Below are positions 39,021 to 52,177 of a DNA stretch of 64,000 bases, piece after piece. The first letter of the stretch is position 1. Each line of letters opens with the position of its first letter. Source of the DNA: Pseudomonadota bacterium. Its GTDB lineage: Bacteria > Pseudomonadota > Gammaproteobacteria > Xanthomonadales > Xanthomonadaceae. The notes under the pieces are model-generated. The model searched no databases. It was not told the DNA's origin and saw nothing but the letters and a program-made list of their open reading frames with translations. Position numbers and translations under genes: made by a program. The DNA is taken from contig JAFEBW010000039.1 in the NCBI GenBank assembly GCA_018242445.1, positions 40,098 to 104,097 on the forward strand, read 5' to 3'.

Positions 39021-39404
39021 GATGGCTCCTGTGGAAGATGATGGAACGCTGCCTGATCGCAGTGCGCGGACACGAGCATCGCCGCTGCCGGGCTTGCCGA
39101 GCCTTCCCGGTGCAGCCGCCCGCGCCATGCGCCGTCTGGATGATAACCCGTGACGGCATCCAACCGGAAACCGCCGCGGATCGACGCCGCGCCGCAAGCG
39201 GCCGTGCCGTGATGGCTCCTGCATTCGACCGCGATCAAGCAAACGCCTGAGGGTGCGCGCAACGGTCATCGCGACGCCCTCGGCAGCGCAACATGCCGGC
39301 GCATCCGGCAAAGCTGCAATGCCATGTCTGAAACAAAAAACCCGCCATGCAGGCGGGTTTCAGGGGTTTCATGGGATGTCTTGAGACTGCCTGAAACCGT
39401 TCAA
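39021..39404. other. 384-base gap upstream of the 102-residue gene
   Basis: Contains the tRNA-Leu terminator (39338-39360) and the promoter region of the 102-residue gene. The phrase GTGATGGCTCCTG near 39210 is almost repeated near that gene's start (39017-39030). No further gene or RNA could be supported. Confidence 0.5.
39338..39360 (-). terminator. Rho-independent terminator of tRNA-Leu
   Basis: On the minus strand AAACCCGCC, loop, GGCGGGTTT is followed by TTTTTTG: a textbook terminator about 45 bases after the tRNA. A larger alternative pairing is possible between GGTTTCAGG (39356-39364) and CCTGAAACC (39391-39399). Confidence 0.9.
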
Positions 39405-39489
39405 TGGTGCCCAGAAGAGGACTCGAACCTCCACGACCGAAGTCGCTACCACCTCAAGGTAGTGCGTCTACCAATTCCGCCATCTGGGC
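39405..39489 (-). tRNA. tRNA-Leu (anticodon GAG)
   Basis: An 85-base class II tRNA. The acceptor GCCCAGA pairs with TCTGGGC, the CCA end is encoded, the anticodon stem CTACC/GGTAG encloses the loop TTGAGGT with anticodon GAG, and a variable arm is present. It lies 67 bases after secG on the same strand, the conserved tpiA-secG-leuU order. Confidence 0.95.
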
Positions 39490-39556
39490 AATTCGTTGCG
39501 CCGGCTCGCGGCGCGAAGTCGTGCATCTTACCTTGATCGTTCGCCTTTGCCGACCG

Positions 39557-40054
39557 TCACTTGCGGCTGCTGGCCGGCGAGGCCACCGGCTGCGGTGCCG
39601 GAATCGCCGGTGCGCTGCCCTGCGTGGCCGGCGCTTGCGAGGACGCTGCGGGCGCCATTGGCGCGGGGATGGCCGGTGCGGTTGCAGGCGCGCTCGGCGC
39701 GGGAACCTGCGGCGTGGTGGCGGGCGCCAAGCCTGCCGGCGCTTGCGGGGCCGGGGCCACGGGCGCCTGCCCCATGATGCCGAGATTGACGTTGCTGGCC
39801 TTGGCCGAACCGTTGGGATGGCTGGCATACCACGACAGGCCGAGGCTGATGGCAAAGAACACCACCGCCAACCATTTGGTGGCCTTGGACAGGAAGTTGG
39901 CCGAGCCACGCGCGCCGAATACGGTGGCCGAGGCGCCGCCACCACCGCCGAAGCCCGAGCCGGCGTCCGCGCCGGAGCCTTGCTGCAACAGGATCAGCAC
40001 GGTCATGGCAACCGCGCTGAGGACGAAAATCACGTTGACGAAGATCAGGAGCAT
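39557..40054 (-). CDS. secG: Preprotein translocase subunit SecG
   Basis: A 165-residue subunit of the SecYEG channel. Two membrane segments (LIFVNVIFVLSAVAMTVLILL, and WLAVVFFAISLGLSWYA near residues 55-72) flank the conserved QQGSGADAGSGFGGGG loop. The C-terminal ~85 residues are a Pro/Ala-rich extension absent from E. coli SecG. Start at the ATG at 40054, preceded by CAGGAG-like sequence in the minus strand. Confidence 0.93.
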   Translation of the reverse strand: MLLIFVNVIFVLSAVAMTVLILLQQGSGADAGSGFGGGGGASATVFGARGSANFLSKATKWLAVVFFAISLGLSWYASHPNGSAKASNVNLGIMGQAPVAPAPQAPAGLAPATTPQVPAPSAPATAPAIPAPMAPAASSQAPATQGSAPAIPAPQPVASPASSRK

Positions 40055-40196
40055 GCTGGTCGTTTCACCGTATCGGGTTTGGGATGCGCCGGACGATTCC
40101 TTCCGGGAATCCTCGGCGCACGTCGCGTCAGGCTCACGCCCGGACTCGACTCGCACCATCGCGCGCCGCAGCCGCCGCGGGCGAAGATGCGGCGAA

Positions 40197-40994
40197 TCAG
40201 ACGGCGCGCATGGATCGCACGGTTTTGTCGAAACCGCCGGTGGACGGGGGCGTGGCCCCGACGATCGCCAGAAATTCCCTGGCGATCAGCGATGCGCCGC
40301 CGATCAGGCCGCCATCCACATCCGGTTGCGCGAACAAGTCCGCCGCGTTGGACGCTTTCACGCTGCCCCCGTACAGGATGGGCAGCCAGCCGGCGATTGT
40401 AGCATCGCCGCCCGCCACCTCGCCACGGATGAAGGCGTGCACCTCCTGCGCCTGTTGCGGGGTTGCGGTGCGGCCGGTGCCGATCGCCCATACCGGCTCG
40501 TAGGCGATGATGCTGGCGCCCAGCGCTTCCTTGCCGGCCAGTTCGCGCACCGCCTCGATCTGCCGCTGGATCACCCATTCGGTCTGCCCGGCCTCGCGTT
40601 GCTGCAGGGTTTCGCCCACGCACAGGATCGGCGTCAACCCGGCCTTGTGCGCGGCGACGAATTTTTCTGCCACCAGGCGGTTGTCCTCGTGGTGGTATTC
40701 GCGGCGCTCGGAGTGGCCGACGAGGGTGTAACGGCAACCCACGTCGTGCATCATCGCCGCCGACACCTCGCCGGTGTAGGCGCCCGAATCGTTCGCGCTC
40801 ACGTCCTGCGCTCCGAAGGCAAGCCCGTTGCGCGCATAGCGTGCCGTCAACTCCCCGAGGTAAGGCGCGGGCGGCAGGATCACCACCTCGACCCCGACCG
40901 GGCGCTTGGCCGCCACGATGTCGTCCAGCAACGCCCGCCCGAACTGGCGATCGCCGTGGAGCTTCCAATTGCCGGCCACGATGCGACGACGCAT
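40197..40994 (-). CDS. tpiA: Triosephosphate isomerase
   Basis: A 265-residue TIM-barrel glycolytic enzyme. Catalytic lysine in VAGNWKLHG, histidine in LVGHSERREY and glutamate in AYEPVWAIGTG; the phosphate loop GGSVKASN is near the end. Start MRRRIVAGNW at 40994. Upstream of secG by about 142 bases on the same strand. Confidence 0.97.
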   Translation of the reverse strand: MRRRIVAGNWKLHGDRQFGRALLDDIVAAKRPVGVEVVILPPAPYLGELTARYARNGLAFGAQDVSANDSGAYTGEVSAAMMHDVGCRYTLVGHSERREYHHEDNRLVAEKFVAAHKAGLTPILCVGETLQQREAGQTEWVIQRQIEAVRELAGKEALGASIIAYEPVWAIGTGRTATPQQAQEVHAFIRGEVAGGDATIAGWLPILYGGSVKASNAADLFAQPDVDGGLIGGASLIAREFLAIVGATPPSTGGFDKTVRSMRAV

Positions 40995-41121
40995 GGCGGA
41001 TACTCCTGTCTGGGCTGGGCAATCGCGAAGCATAGCCTTGCCCATGTCCGGCGGCAACGCGGCTGCCATAGCGCCTACAATCGCCGCTGGCCCCATCCCG
41101 GGCCCTGACTTTCATCTGCCC

Positions 41122-41943
41122 ATGCACGACTCCCCGCCCGCCAGCGACACCACCGGCCATGCCCTCGTCACCGGCGCGTCGGCCGGCATCGGCGCGGCGA
41201 TGGCCCGCGAGTACGCGCGTCGCGGCAAACCGCTGATCCTCACCGCGCGCCGCGAGGATCGCCTGATCGCTCTGGCCGACGAACTAGAAGCGCGCGTGCC
41301 GTGCACGGTGCTCGCCGCCGACCTTGCCGACCCGGCTGTGCCGGAGGCGCTGTTTCGACAAGTGAGCGAACTGGGCCTGCATGTGGACACCCTCGTCAAC
41401 AACGCCGGTTACGGCGTGGGCGGGCATTACCTCGCGCAGCCGTGGCCCACCCACGCGCAATTCCTGCAGGTGATGGTGAATGCGCCCTGCGAACTGGCCC
41501 ACCTGTTTCTGCCGGCGATGCAGGAGCGCCGCTACGGCCGCATCCTCAACGTGGCCTCGCTGGCCGGCCGTGTGCCCGGCTCGCCAGGGCACACGCTGTA
41601 CGGCGCGGCGAAAGCGCTTCTGGTGACGTTTTCGCAATCGCTGGCGCTGGAAAACACCGCGACCGGCGTGCATGTATGCGCCTTGTGCCCGGGTTTCACG
41701 TACTCCGAGTTCCACGACATCACCGGCACCCGCGAGCGCGTTTCGAAGTTGCCGCGCTGGATGTGGATGCGCGCCGACGACGTGGCACGCATCGGCGTGG
41801 ATGCGGTGGAACGCGGCCAGATCGTGTGCATCCCCGGGCGGGTGAACCGCGCCATCAAGTCCTTGTTCAAGCTGCTGCCCGATGGCTTGGCCCTGCGCAC
41901 CATGCAACGCCGGGCAAAACAGTTCCGCAATCAGGACGCATGA
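41122..41943 (+). CDS. Short-chain dehydrogenase/reductase
   Basis: A 273-residue SDR. The cofactor loop is VTGASAGIGAAMAREYARRG and the structural NNAGYGVGG follows; catalytic Ser and YxxxK are in NVASLAGRVPGSPGHTLYGAAKA. The start MHDSPPAS at 41122 gives a normal SDR N-terminus. The C-terminal RVNRAIKSLFKLLP tail resembles the DltE/YqjQ-like subgroup. Substrate unknown. Confidence 0.87.
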   Translation: MHDSPPASDTTGHALVTGASAGIGAAMAREYARRGKPLILTARREDRLIALADELEARVPCTVLAADLADPAVPEALFRQVSELGLHVDTLVNNAGYGVGGHYLAQPWPTHAQFLQVMVNAPCELAHLFLPAMQERRYGRILNVASLAGRVPGSPGHTLYGAAKALLVTFSQSLALENTATGVHVCALCPGFTYSEFHDITGTRERVSKLPRWMWMRADDVARIGVDAVERGQIVCIPGRVNRAIKSLFKLLPDGLALRTMQRRAKQFRNQDA

Positions 41944-41970
41944 CCACCGCAGCCGAATGCGCCACGGTAA

Positions 41971-42050
41971 CGCCGATTCGTCCGGCGTTTGCCCTCGGCC
42001 ATGGAGGGCCGGCCACGCATCGATCACGCACGCGATCGACTCGTGCGGGT
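41971..42050 (-). repeat. Interspersed CATCCATGGCCGA element, copy B
   Basis: On the minus strand it reads TCGATCGCGTGCGTGATCGA then GCGTGGCCGGCCCTCCATGG and CCGAGGGCAAACGC, aligning over about 75 bases with copies A and C. It occupies the gap between the dehydrogenase and lhr genes. Confidence 0.7.
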
Positions 42051-42131
42051 CGTCGTGGCACGCCATGCAGGGAAATACGCTGAAGCATTCGGCGCCCCAA
42101 GGATCATCCAGTGTCCGTTGGAGTGAGGGCG

Positions 42132-46832
<4,701 letters not shown>

Positions 46833-46931
46833 CACCGTGCACGCAGTCACGATTCCCGCAGCCCCCGCCTCGCGCAACCGCCAACGGCGCTATCCTTGCC
46901 GCTACGCCCACCACCGCACAGGATCCACGCC

Positions 46932-48749
46932 ATGCGCCTGACCCCGCTCGCCGCGTTCGCCGCCACCTTCTGCCTGTGCATCGGCATCGCCGCTGCCGCG
47001 CCCGCCGCACCTGCGGCAACTGCCGCGACGCCAGCCGCTGAGACCACGCCGTCCGCCGCCGATGCGCAGTTCGCCGATTTTTCCAAGCGCTGGCTGGACG
47101 GCTCGATGCGCCTGTCCCCGGTGGGCGCGACGCAAACCGGCGACCATCGCTTCGACGCGCAGCTCGACGACCTCAGCGCCGCCGGCCGCGCCAAGTCGCT
47201 GGCCTTCTCCAAGCAGATGCTCGGCGAACTGGCGAAGATCGACACCGCCAAGCTCTCGCGCGAGAACCAGGTCGATGCCGCCCTGCTGCGCAACCAGTTG
47301 AACTACGACGTGTTCAACGCCGAGCAACTGCAGGGCTGGGCCTGGGACCCGACGATCTACACCGGGCTGGAAGGCAGCGCGCTGTTCACCCTGATGGCCC
47401 GCGACTTCGCGCCGATGCCCGAACGCCTGCGCAGCGCCACCGCGCGCATCGAGGAACTGCCGAACCTGTACGCGCAGATGCGCGCCAACCTCGACCCCAA
47501 GCGGGTGCCGCTGATCTTCGCGCAGACCGCATCCAAACAGGGCCGCGGCGCGCTGGAGATCATCGACTCGATGATCGTGCCGCATGAAAAGGAACTGCCC
47601 GACGCCGATCGCGCCCGCCTCGACGCGGCCATCGTCAAATTGCGCAAAGCCATCGACGAACAGCAGCAGTGGCTGGACAAGAGCCTGATCCCCAATGCCA
47701 AGGGCGATTTCCGCATCGGCGCGAAACTGTTCGACGAAAAATTGCATTTCGCGCTCGACTCCAGCCTGAGCCGGCAGGAAATCCGCAAGCGTGCCGAGGC
47801 CGAAGTGGTGCGCACGCGCGAGCAGATGTACGCGATCGCCCGCGAGGTGCTCAAGGGCAAGCCCGGCGCGCCGGCCACCCCGGAACACCCGACCGAGGAT
47901 CAGCAGCAGGCCGCGATCCAGGCCGCGCTGGACATGGCTGCCGCCGAGCGCCCGGCGCGCGACAAGGTGGTCGAAACCGCCAAGGCCGAGCTGGCCAAGG
48001 CCACCGATTTCGTGCGTTCGCACGACCTCATCACCCTGCCCAGCGCGCCGGTGCAGGTGATCCTGATGCCCGAGTTCGCGCGCGGGGTGGCGGTAGCCTA
48101 TTGCGATTCGCCCGGCCCGCTGGACAAGAACCTCGCCACCTTCTACGCGGTCTCGCCGATCCCCGACGACTGGACCGACGCGCAGGTGACGTCCTTCCTG
48201 AAGGAATACAACACCCGCTCGATCGCCGAGCTGGGCGTGCACGAGGCCATGCCCGGCCACTACGTGCAGATCTGGCATTCCAACCAGTTCCCGTCCACCG
48301 TGCGCGCGGTGCTCGGATCGGGCAGCTTCATCGAAGGCTGGGCGGTGTACGCCGAGCACATGATGGCCGAGCAGGGCTTCCTCGACCGCGACCCGCTGTA
48401 CCGCCTCGTGCAGCTCAAGTGGTACCTGCGCGCCACCGTCAACAGCCTGCTCGACCAGGGCGTGCACGTGGACGGCATGACCCGCGAACAAGCCATGCAC
48501 CTGATGACCCACACCGCCTTCCAGGAAGAACGCGAAGCCGCCGGCAAATGGGTGCGCGCGCAGCTCAGCTCCACCCAGCTCTCGACCTACTTCGTCGGCG
48601 CGCAGGAACACTTCGACCTGCTGCGCGAGGCGCACGAGAAATGGGGCAGCAGCTTCAATCTCAAGCGCTACCACGACACCGTCACCGCGTTCGGCTCGCC
48701 GCCGGCGCGCTACGTGGGCGAGTTGATGTTCGACCAGCCGATCCAGTAG
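46932..48749 (+). CDS. Exported DUF885 (putative metallopeptidase) protein
   Basis: A 605-residue periplasmic protein. A signal peptide (LTPLAAFAATFCLCIGIAAAAPA) precedes an Ala/Pro/Thr-rich linker and the DUF885 domain. A HExxxGH-type metal site is seen (LGVHEAMPGHYVQIWH), with a downstream glutamate in FIEGWAVYAEHMM; both are typical of this family, which is distantly related to zinc carboxypeptidases. Substrate unknown. It starts 99 bases after lhr and is followed by a hairpin. Confidence 0.85.
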   Translation: MRLTPLAAFAATFCLCIGIAAAAPAAPAATAATPAAETTPSAADAQFADFSKRWLDGSMRLSPVGATQTGDHRFDAQLDDLSAAGRAKSLAFSKQMLGELAKIDTAKLSRENQVDAALLRNQLNYDVFNAEQLQGWAWDPTIYTGLEGSALFTLMARDFAPMPERLRSATARIEELPNLYAQMRANLDPKRVPLIFAQTASKQGRGALEIIDSMIVPHEKELPDADRARLDAAIVKLRKAIDEQQQWLDKSLIPNAKGDFRIGAKLFDEKLHFALDSSLSRQEIRKRAEAEVVRTREQMYAIAREVLKGKPGAPATPEHPTEDQQQAAIQAALDMAAAERPARDKVVETAKAELAKATDFVRSHDLITLPSAPVQVILMPEFARGVAVAYCDSPGPLDKNLATFYAVSPIPDDWTDAQVTSFLKEYNTRSIAELGVHEAMPGHYVQIWHSNQFPSTVRAVLGSGSFIEGWAVYAEHMMAEQGFLDRDPLYRLVQLKWYLRATVNSLLDQGVHVDGMTREQAMHLMTHTAFQEEREAAGKWVRAQLSSTQLSTYFVGAQEHFDLLREAHEKWGSSFNLKRYHDTVTAFGSPPARYVGELMFDQPIQ

Positions 48750-48760
48750 GTCAGCGCGGG

Positions 48761-48787
48761 GGCAACGCTGATTTATTCAGCGTTGCC
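48761..48787 (+). terminator. Hairpin after the DUF885 gene
   Basis: Perfect 11-base-pair inverted repeat (GGCAACGCTGA, loop TTTAT, TCAGCGTTGCC) 12 bases after the stop. It lacks a T tract and forms one end of repeat copy C, so it may be repeat structure rather than a classical terminator. Confidence 0.5.
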
Positions 48788-48835
48788 AGTCGGCCATGGA
48801 TGACCGGCTACTCATCGGTCACGCGTGTGATCGCA
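48761..48835 (-). repeat. Interspersed CATCCATGGCCGA element, copy C
   Basis: On the minus strand it contains GCCGGTCATCCATGGCCGAC then TGGCAACGCTG and AAATCAGCGTTGCC, a close match to copy A over the core (about 33 consecutive bases nearly identical). Confidence 0.8.
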
Positions 48836-48921
48836 ACAGCGGCGGGCCTGATGCGCGTCGTATTGCCCTCCCCGACGGCAGCCGCTGCGCCGAGTCCAGG
48901 CCGCTCCGGTAGAATCGGCGC

Positions 48922-49233
48922 ATGCCCATATGCAATCTCCTGCAACAGCAAAGCGCCCGGATCGACGAACTGTGCCGCCGCTTCCATGTGCGCAGGCTCG
49001 ACCTGTTCGGCTCGGCGGCGACAGGGCGCGAGCACGCGGACAGCGACTTCGATTTCCTCGTCGAGTTCGATGCCCTGCCGACGGGTGGCTACGCCGACGC
49101 TTACTTCGGTTTGCTGGAAGGTCTCCAAGGCTTGTTGCGCACACCGGTGGATCTGGTGGTCGCATCGACCATCCGCAATCCCTATTTCCGCCAGTCGGTG
49201 GAAGCCACGCGGCTGCCGTTGTATGCGGCTTGA
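48922..49233 (+). CDS. mntA: MntA-type nucleotidyltransferase antitoxin
   Basis: A 103-residue minimal nucleotidyltransferase. The motif GSx10DxD is exact (FGSAATGREHADSDFDFLV, with Asp-Phe-Asp), and a third acidic residue lies in PVDLVV. In characterised pairs MntA neutralises the HepT toxin by adding AMP to a tyrosine. The gene overlaps hepT by 11 bases, the standard antitoxin-first order. It follows repeat copy C, and no promoter was identified. Confidence 0.88.
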   Translation: MPICNLLQQQSARIDELCRRFHVRRLDLFGSAATGREHADSDFDFLVEFDALPTGGYADAYFGLLEGLQGLLRTPVDLVVASTIRNPYFRQSVEATRLPLYAA

Positions 49234-49576
49234 TCTGGCCAAGTACCTGTTCGACATCCAGCAGGCTGCCGGCGCGCTGGACGGCTTCGTTGCTGGTTGC
49301 GACTGGAACCACTACCAATCCGACGCCATGTTGCGCGCTGCCGTCGAACGGCAATTCCTGATCATCGGCGAGGCCCTGTCGCAGTTGGCGCAACGCGATG
49401 CGGCACTGGCGGGGCGCATCGACGAATATCGACGCATCATCGCCTTCCGCAACATCCTGATTCACGGCTATGCCGACGTCGACGACCGGCTGGTGTGGGA
49501 TATCGTGCAGACGCGCCTGCCCTTGCTGCGCGAGCAGGTCGATGGCCTGCTGGCATCCTTCCGGCCTGAATCCTGA
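49223..49576 (+). CDS. hepT: HepT-like toxin (RNase fold)
   Basis: A 117-residue all-helical HEPN protein. The catalytic R-x4-H plus target tyrosine is present as RNILIHGY near residue 82-89, and the conserved acidic/glutamine pattern VERQFLIIGEALSQL precedes it. HepT proteins are reported RNases, held inactive by AMPylation of that tyrosine. The gene overlaps mntA, and its stop lies only three bases before the ACMSD start, so the toxin-antitoxin pair is physically tied to the kynurenine cluster. Confidence 0.88.
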   Translation: MRLDLAKYLFDIQQAAGALDGFVAGCDWNHYQSDAMLRAAVERQFLIIGEALSQLAQRDAALAGRIDEYRRIIAFRNILIHGYADVDDRLVWDIVQTRLPLLREQVDGLLASFRPES

Positions 49577-49579
49577 CCC

Positions 49580-50599
49580 ATGCTCAAGATCGACGTCCAC
49601 GCCCACATCCTGCCGCGCGACTGGCCCGACCTGGCGGCCAAGTACGGCGACGACCGTTTCGCGGTGATCCACCACACCGCCGACGGCCGCCACCGCATCT
49701 ACAAGGACGGCAAGTTCTTCCGCGAGATCTTCCCCAAGACCTGGGACGCCGCCGAGCGCATCGCCGACTACGCGCGCTTCGGCGTGCAGGTGCAGGTGAT
49801 CTCCACGGTGCCGGTGATGTTCAGCTACTGGGCCAAGCCGCACCACGCGCTGGAATTGCACGCCTCGCTCAACGATCACATGGCCGCGGTGTGCCGCGCG
49901 CATCCACAGCACTACGCCGGCATCGGCACGGTGCCGCTGCAATCGCCGCGTCTGGCGATCCAGGAGCTCGAGCGCTGCATGGACCAGCTCGACCTGCAAG
50001 GCGTGCAGATCGGCAGCCACGTCAACGACTGGAACCTCGACGCGCCGGAGTTGTTCGATTTTTTCCGCGCCGCCAGCGAACTGGGCGCGGCGATCCTCGT
50101 GCACCCGTGGGACATGATGGGCAAGGAGTCGATGCCCAAATACTGGCTGCCATGGCTGGTGGGCATGCCCGCCGAACAGGCGCGCGCCGCCTGCTGCCTG
50201 ATCTTCGGCGGCGTGCTCGAGCGCCTGCCCAAGCTCAAGGTGTGCTTCGCGCATGGCGGCGGCGCGTTTCCCTACACCATCGGCCGCATCGAGCACGGCT
50301 TCAGGATGCGCCCCGACCTCGTGGCCACCGACAACCCGCGCAACCCGCGCGAATACCTGCACCGCGTGTTCTTCGACTCGTGGGTCGCCGACGACCGCGC
50401 GCTGCGCTACCTCATCGACACGGTCGGCATCGATCGGGTGATGATGGGCACCGACTATCCCTTCCCGCTCGGCGAACAGGAGCCCGGCAGCTACATCGAC
50501 GGGCTCAGGCTGGATGTGGCCGGGCAGGCGCGGCTGTACCACGGCACCGCGCTGGACTGGCTGGGCTTGTCGGCGGCGCGGTTCGGGGCGCGCGCGTGA
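49580..50599 (+). CDS. 2-Amino-3-carboxymuconate-6-semialdehyde decarboxylase (ACMSD)
   Basis: A 339-residue zinc amidohydrolase-fold decarboxylase. Metal ligands are visible in KIDVHAHILP (His-x-His), ILVHPWDMMG and FAHGGGAFPYTIGR, and the catalytic aspartate is in MMGTDYPFPLGE. ACMSD decarboxylates the ring-cleavage product of 3-hydroxyanthranilate and so diverts it from quinolinate/NAD synthesis to full breakdown. It lies with kynU and kmo on the same strand. The expected 3-hydroxyanthranilate dioxygenase is not in this window. Confidence 0.92.
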   Translation: MLKIDVHAHILPRDWPDLAAKYGDDRFAVIHHTADGRHRIYKDGKFFREIFPKTWDAAERIADYARFGVQVQVISTVPVMFSYWAKPHHALELHASLNDHMAAVCRAHPQHYAGIGTVPLQSPRLAIQELERCMDQLDLQGVQIGSHVNDWNLDAPELFDFFRAASELGAAILVHPWDMMGKESMPKYWLPWLVGMPAEQARAACCLIFGGVLERLPKLKVCFAHGGGAFPYTIGRIEHGFRMRPDLVATDNPRNPREYLHRVFFDSWVADDRALRYLIDTVGIDRVMMGTDYPFPLGEQEPGSYIDGLRLDVAGQARLYHGTALDWLGLSAARFGARA

Positions 50600-50629
50600 G
50601 GCGTTGCTGGTGGCTGCAATCTCCCTGCC

Positions 50630-50814
50630 GTCGCCCCTGCGAAAGCAGGAACCCAGCGACAGCGCATATCCGCACACATTCAAGCCACTGGATTCCCGCC
50701 TGCGCGGGGACGACGATCAAGAGCAGGGATGACGGATGAGCCGTCGCCCCTGCGCATGCAGGGGCCCAGGGCCTATCATTCAAGCCCTTGGGTTCCTGCT
50801 TCCGCAGGAACGAC
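50630..50814. repeat. Array of four palindromes between ACMSD and kynU
   Basis: Four related units at 50630-50656, 50689-50714, 50743-50769 and 50788-50814 alternate in orientation (+,-,+,-). Each has a stem such as CCTGC/GCAGG within a GTCGCCCCTGC...GGAACCCAG frame. The linkers before units 2 and 4 share ATTCAAGCC, so units 1-2 and 3-4 look like a duplicated pair. They are diverged relatives of the inverted repeats around the GIY-YIG gene. Confidence 0.85.
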
Positions 50815-50826
50815 GAGCGAGCATCC

Positions 50827-52173
50827 ATGACCATCCCCCACGTCCCCTTCGCCGCCACCGCAGCCGATGCGCACGCGCGCGACGCCGCCGATCCGCTGCG
50901 CGGCTTCCGCGACGAGTTCCTGATCCCGCCGGCGACCGACCCATCGCTCGGCGAGGAACATCAGCTTTACTTCACCGGCAATTCGTTGGGGCTGCAGCCG
51001 CGCTGCGTGCGCGAGGCCTTGCTGACCGAGCTGGACGACTGGGCGCGGCTCGGCGTGGAGGCGCATTTCCACGGCCGCCATCCGTGGATGCCCTACCACG
51101 AGGAAGTGCGCGAACATCTGGCGGAAATCGCCGGTACGCTGCCCTCGGAGGTGGTGGCGATGAACTCGCTGACCACCAACCTGCACCTGATGATGGTGAG
51201 CTTCTACCGGCCAACCGCGCAGCGTCACGCGATCCTGATCGAGGCCGGCAGCTTCCCGTCCGACCACCACGCGGTGGCCTCGCAGATCCGCTTCCACGGC
51301 TTCGATCCGGCGACGTCGCTGATCGAAGTCGAAGGCGACCCCGACACCGGCCTGATCGGCATGGAGCGCATCGAACGCGCGCTCGCGCAGCACGGCTCGC
51401 GCGTGGCATTGGTGCTGTGGCCGGGTGTGCAGTACCGCACCGGCGAGGCCTTCGACCTGAAGGAAATCGCGCGGCTCGCGCATGCGCAGGGCTGCATGGT
51501 CGGCTTCGACCTCGCCCACGCGGCCGGCAATCTGCAACTGGCGCTGCATGATGCCGATGCCGACTTCGCCGCATGGTGCAGCTATAAATATCTCAATGCC
51601 GGTCCGGGCGCGATCGCCGGCTGCTTCGTGCACGCGCGCCACGCGCGCAGTGAGCTGCCACGCTTCGCCGGCTGGTGGGGCCACGACCAGCGCACGCGCT
51701 TCCAGATGGGCCCGGAGTTCGTGCCAACACCCGGCGCCGATGGCTGGCAACTCAGCAATCCGCCGATCATGGCGCTGGCACCGCTGCGCGCGTCGCTGGA
51801 GGTGTTCCATCGCGCCGGCATGGATCGCCTGCGCGCCAAATCGGTGGAACTGACGGCGTATCTGGAGGCGCTGATCCGCGCGCGCTTGCAAGGCGTCATC
51901 GACATCGCGACGCCCGCCGATCCCGCCCGGCGCGGCTGCCAGCTCAGCCTGCGCGTGGTCGGCGGACGTGCGCGCGGCCGCGCCCTGTTCGAGCACCTGC
52001 TCGCCCGCGGCATCATCGGCGACTGGCGCGAACCCGACGTGATCCGCGTCGCGCCGACACCGCTGTACAACCGGCACATCGATGCATGGAAGCTGGTGGA
52101 GGCGATCGCGGGGTGGCGGGATGGGGCCAACAAACGCCTCGCGCCTGATTGCCCGCATGGCTCCGGCACATAG
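50827..52173 (+). CDS. kynU: Kynureninase
   Basis: A 448-residue PLP enzyme cleaving kynurenine or 3-hydroxykynurenine to (3-hydroxy)anthranilate and alanine. The PLP lysine is in AWCSYKYLNAGPGAIAG and the preceding GFDLAHAAGN holds the cofactor aspartate; YFTGNSLGLQPR near the start is typical. Start MTIPHVPFAA at 50827; the frame is open upstream, but that extension (GSCFRRNDE) is only the translated palindrome. Confidence 0.95.
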   Translation: MTIPHVPFAATAADAHARDAADPLRGFRDEFLIPPATDPSLGEEHQLYFTGNSLGLQPRCVREALLTELDDWARLGVEAHFHGRHPWMPYHEEVREHLAEIAGTLPSEVVAMNSLTTNLHLMMVSFYRPTAQRHAILIEAGSFPSDHHAVASQIRFHGFDPATSLIEVEGDPDTGLIGMERIERALAQHGSRVALVLWPGVQYRTGEAFDLKEIARLAHAQGCMVGFDLAHAAGNLQLALHDADADFAAWCSYKYLNAGPGAIAGCFVHARHARSELPRFAGWWGHDQRTRFQMGPEFVPTPGADGWQLSNPPIMALAPLRASLEVFHRAGMDRLRAKSVELTAYLEALIRARLQGVIDIATPADPARRGCQLSLRVVGGRARGRALFEHLLARGIIGDWREPDVIRVAPTPLYNRHIDAWKLVEAIAGWRDGANKRLAPDCPHGSGT

Positions 52174-52177
52174 CATC

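Noticed and set aside
50630..50814. Possible CRISPR array
   Set aside because: The units are palindromes in alternating orientation with unequal spacing and no cas genes nearby.
50788..50826. An earlier kynureninase start adding 13 residues
   Set aside because: The extra residues (GSCFRRNDERAS) are simply the translated palindrome; kynureninases begin after it.
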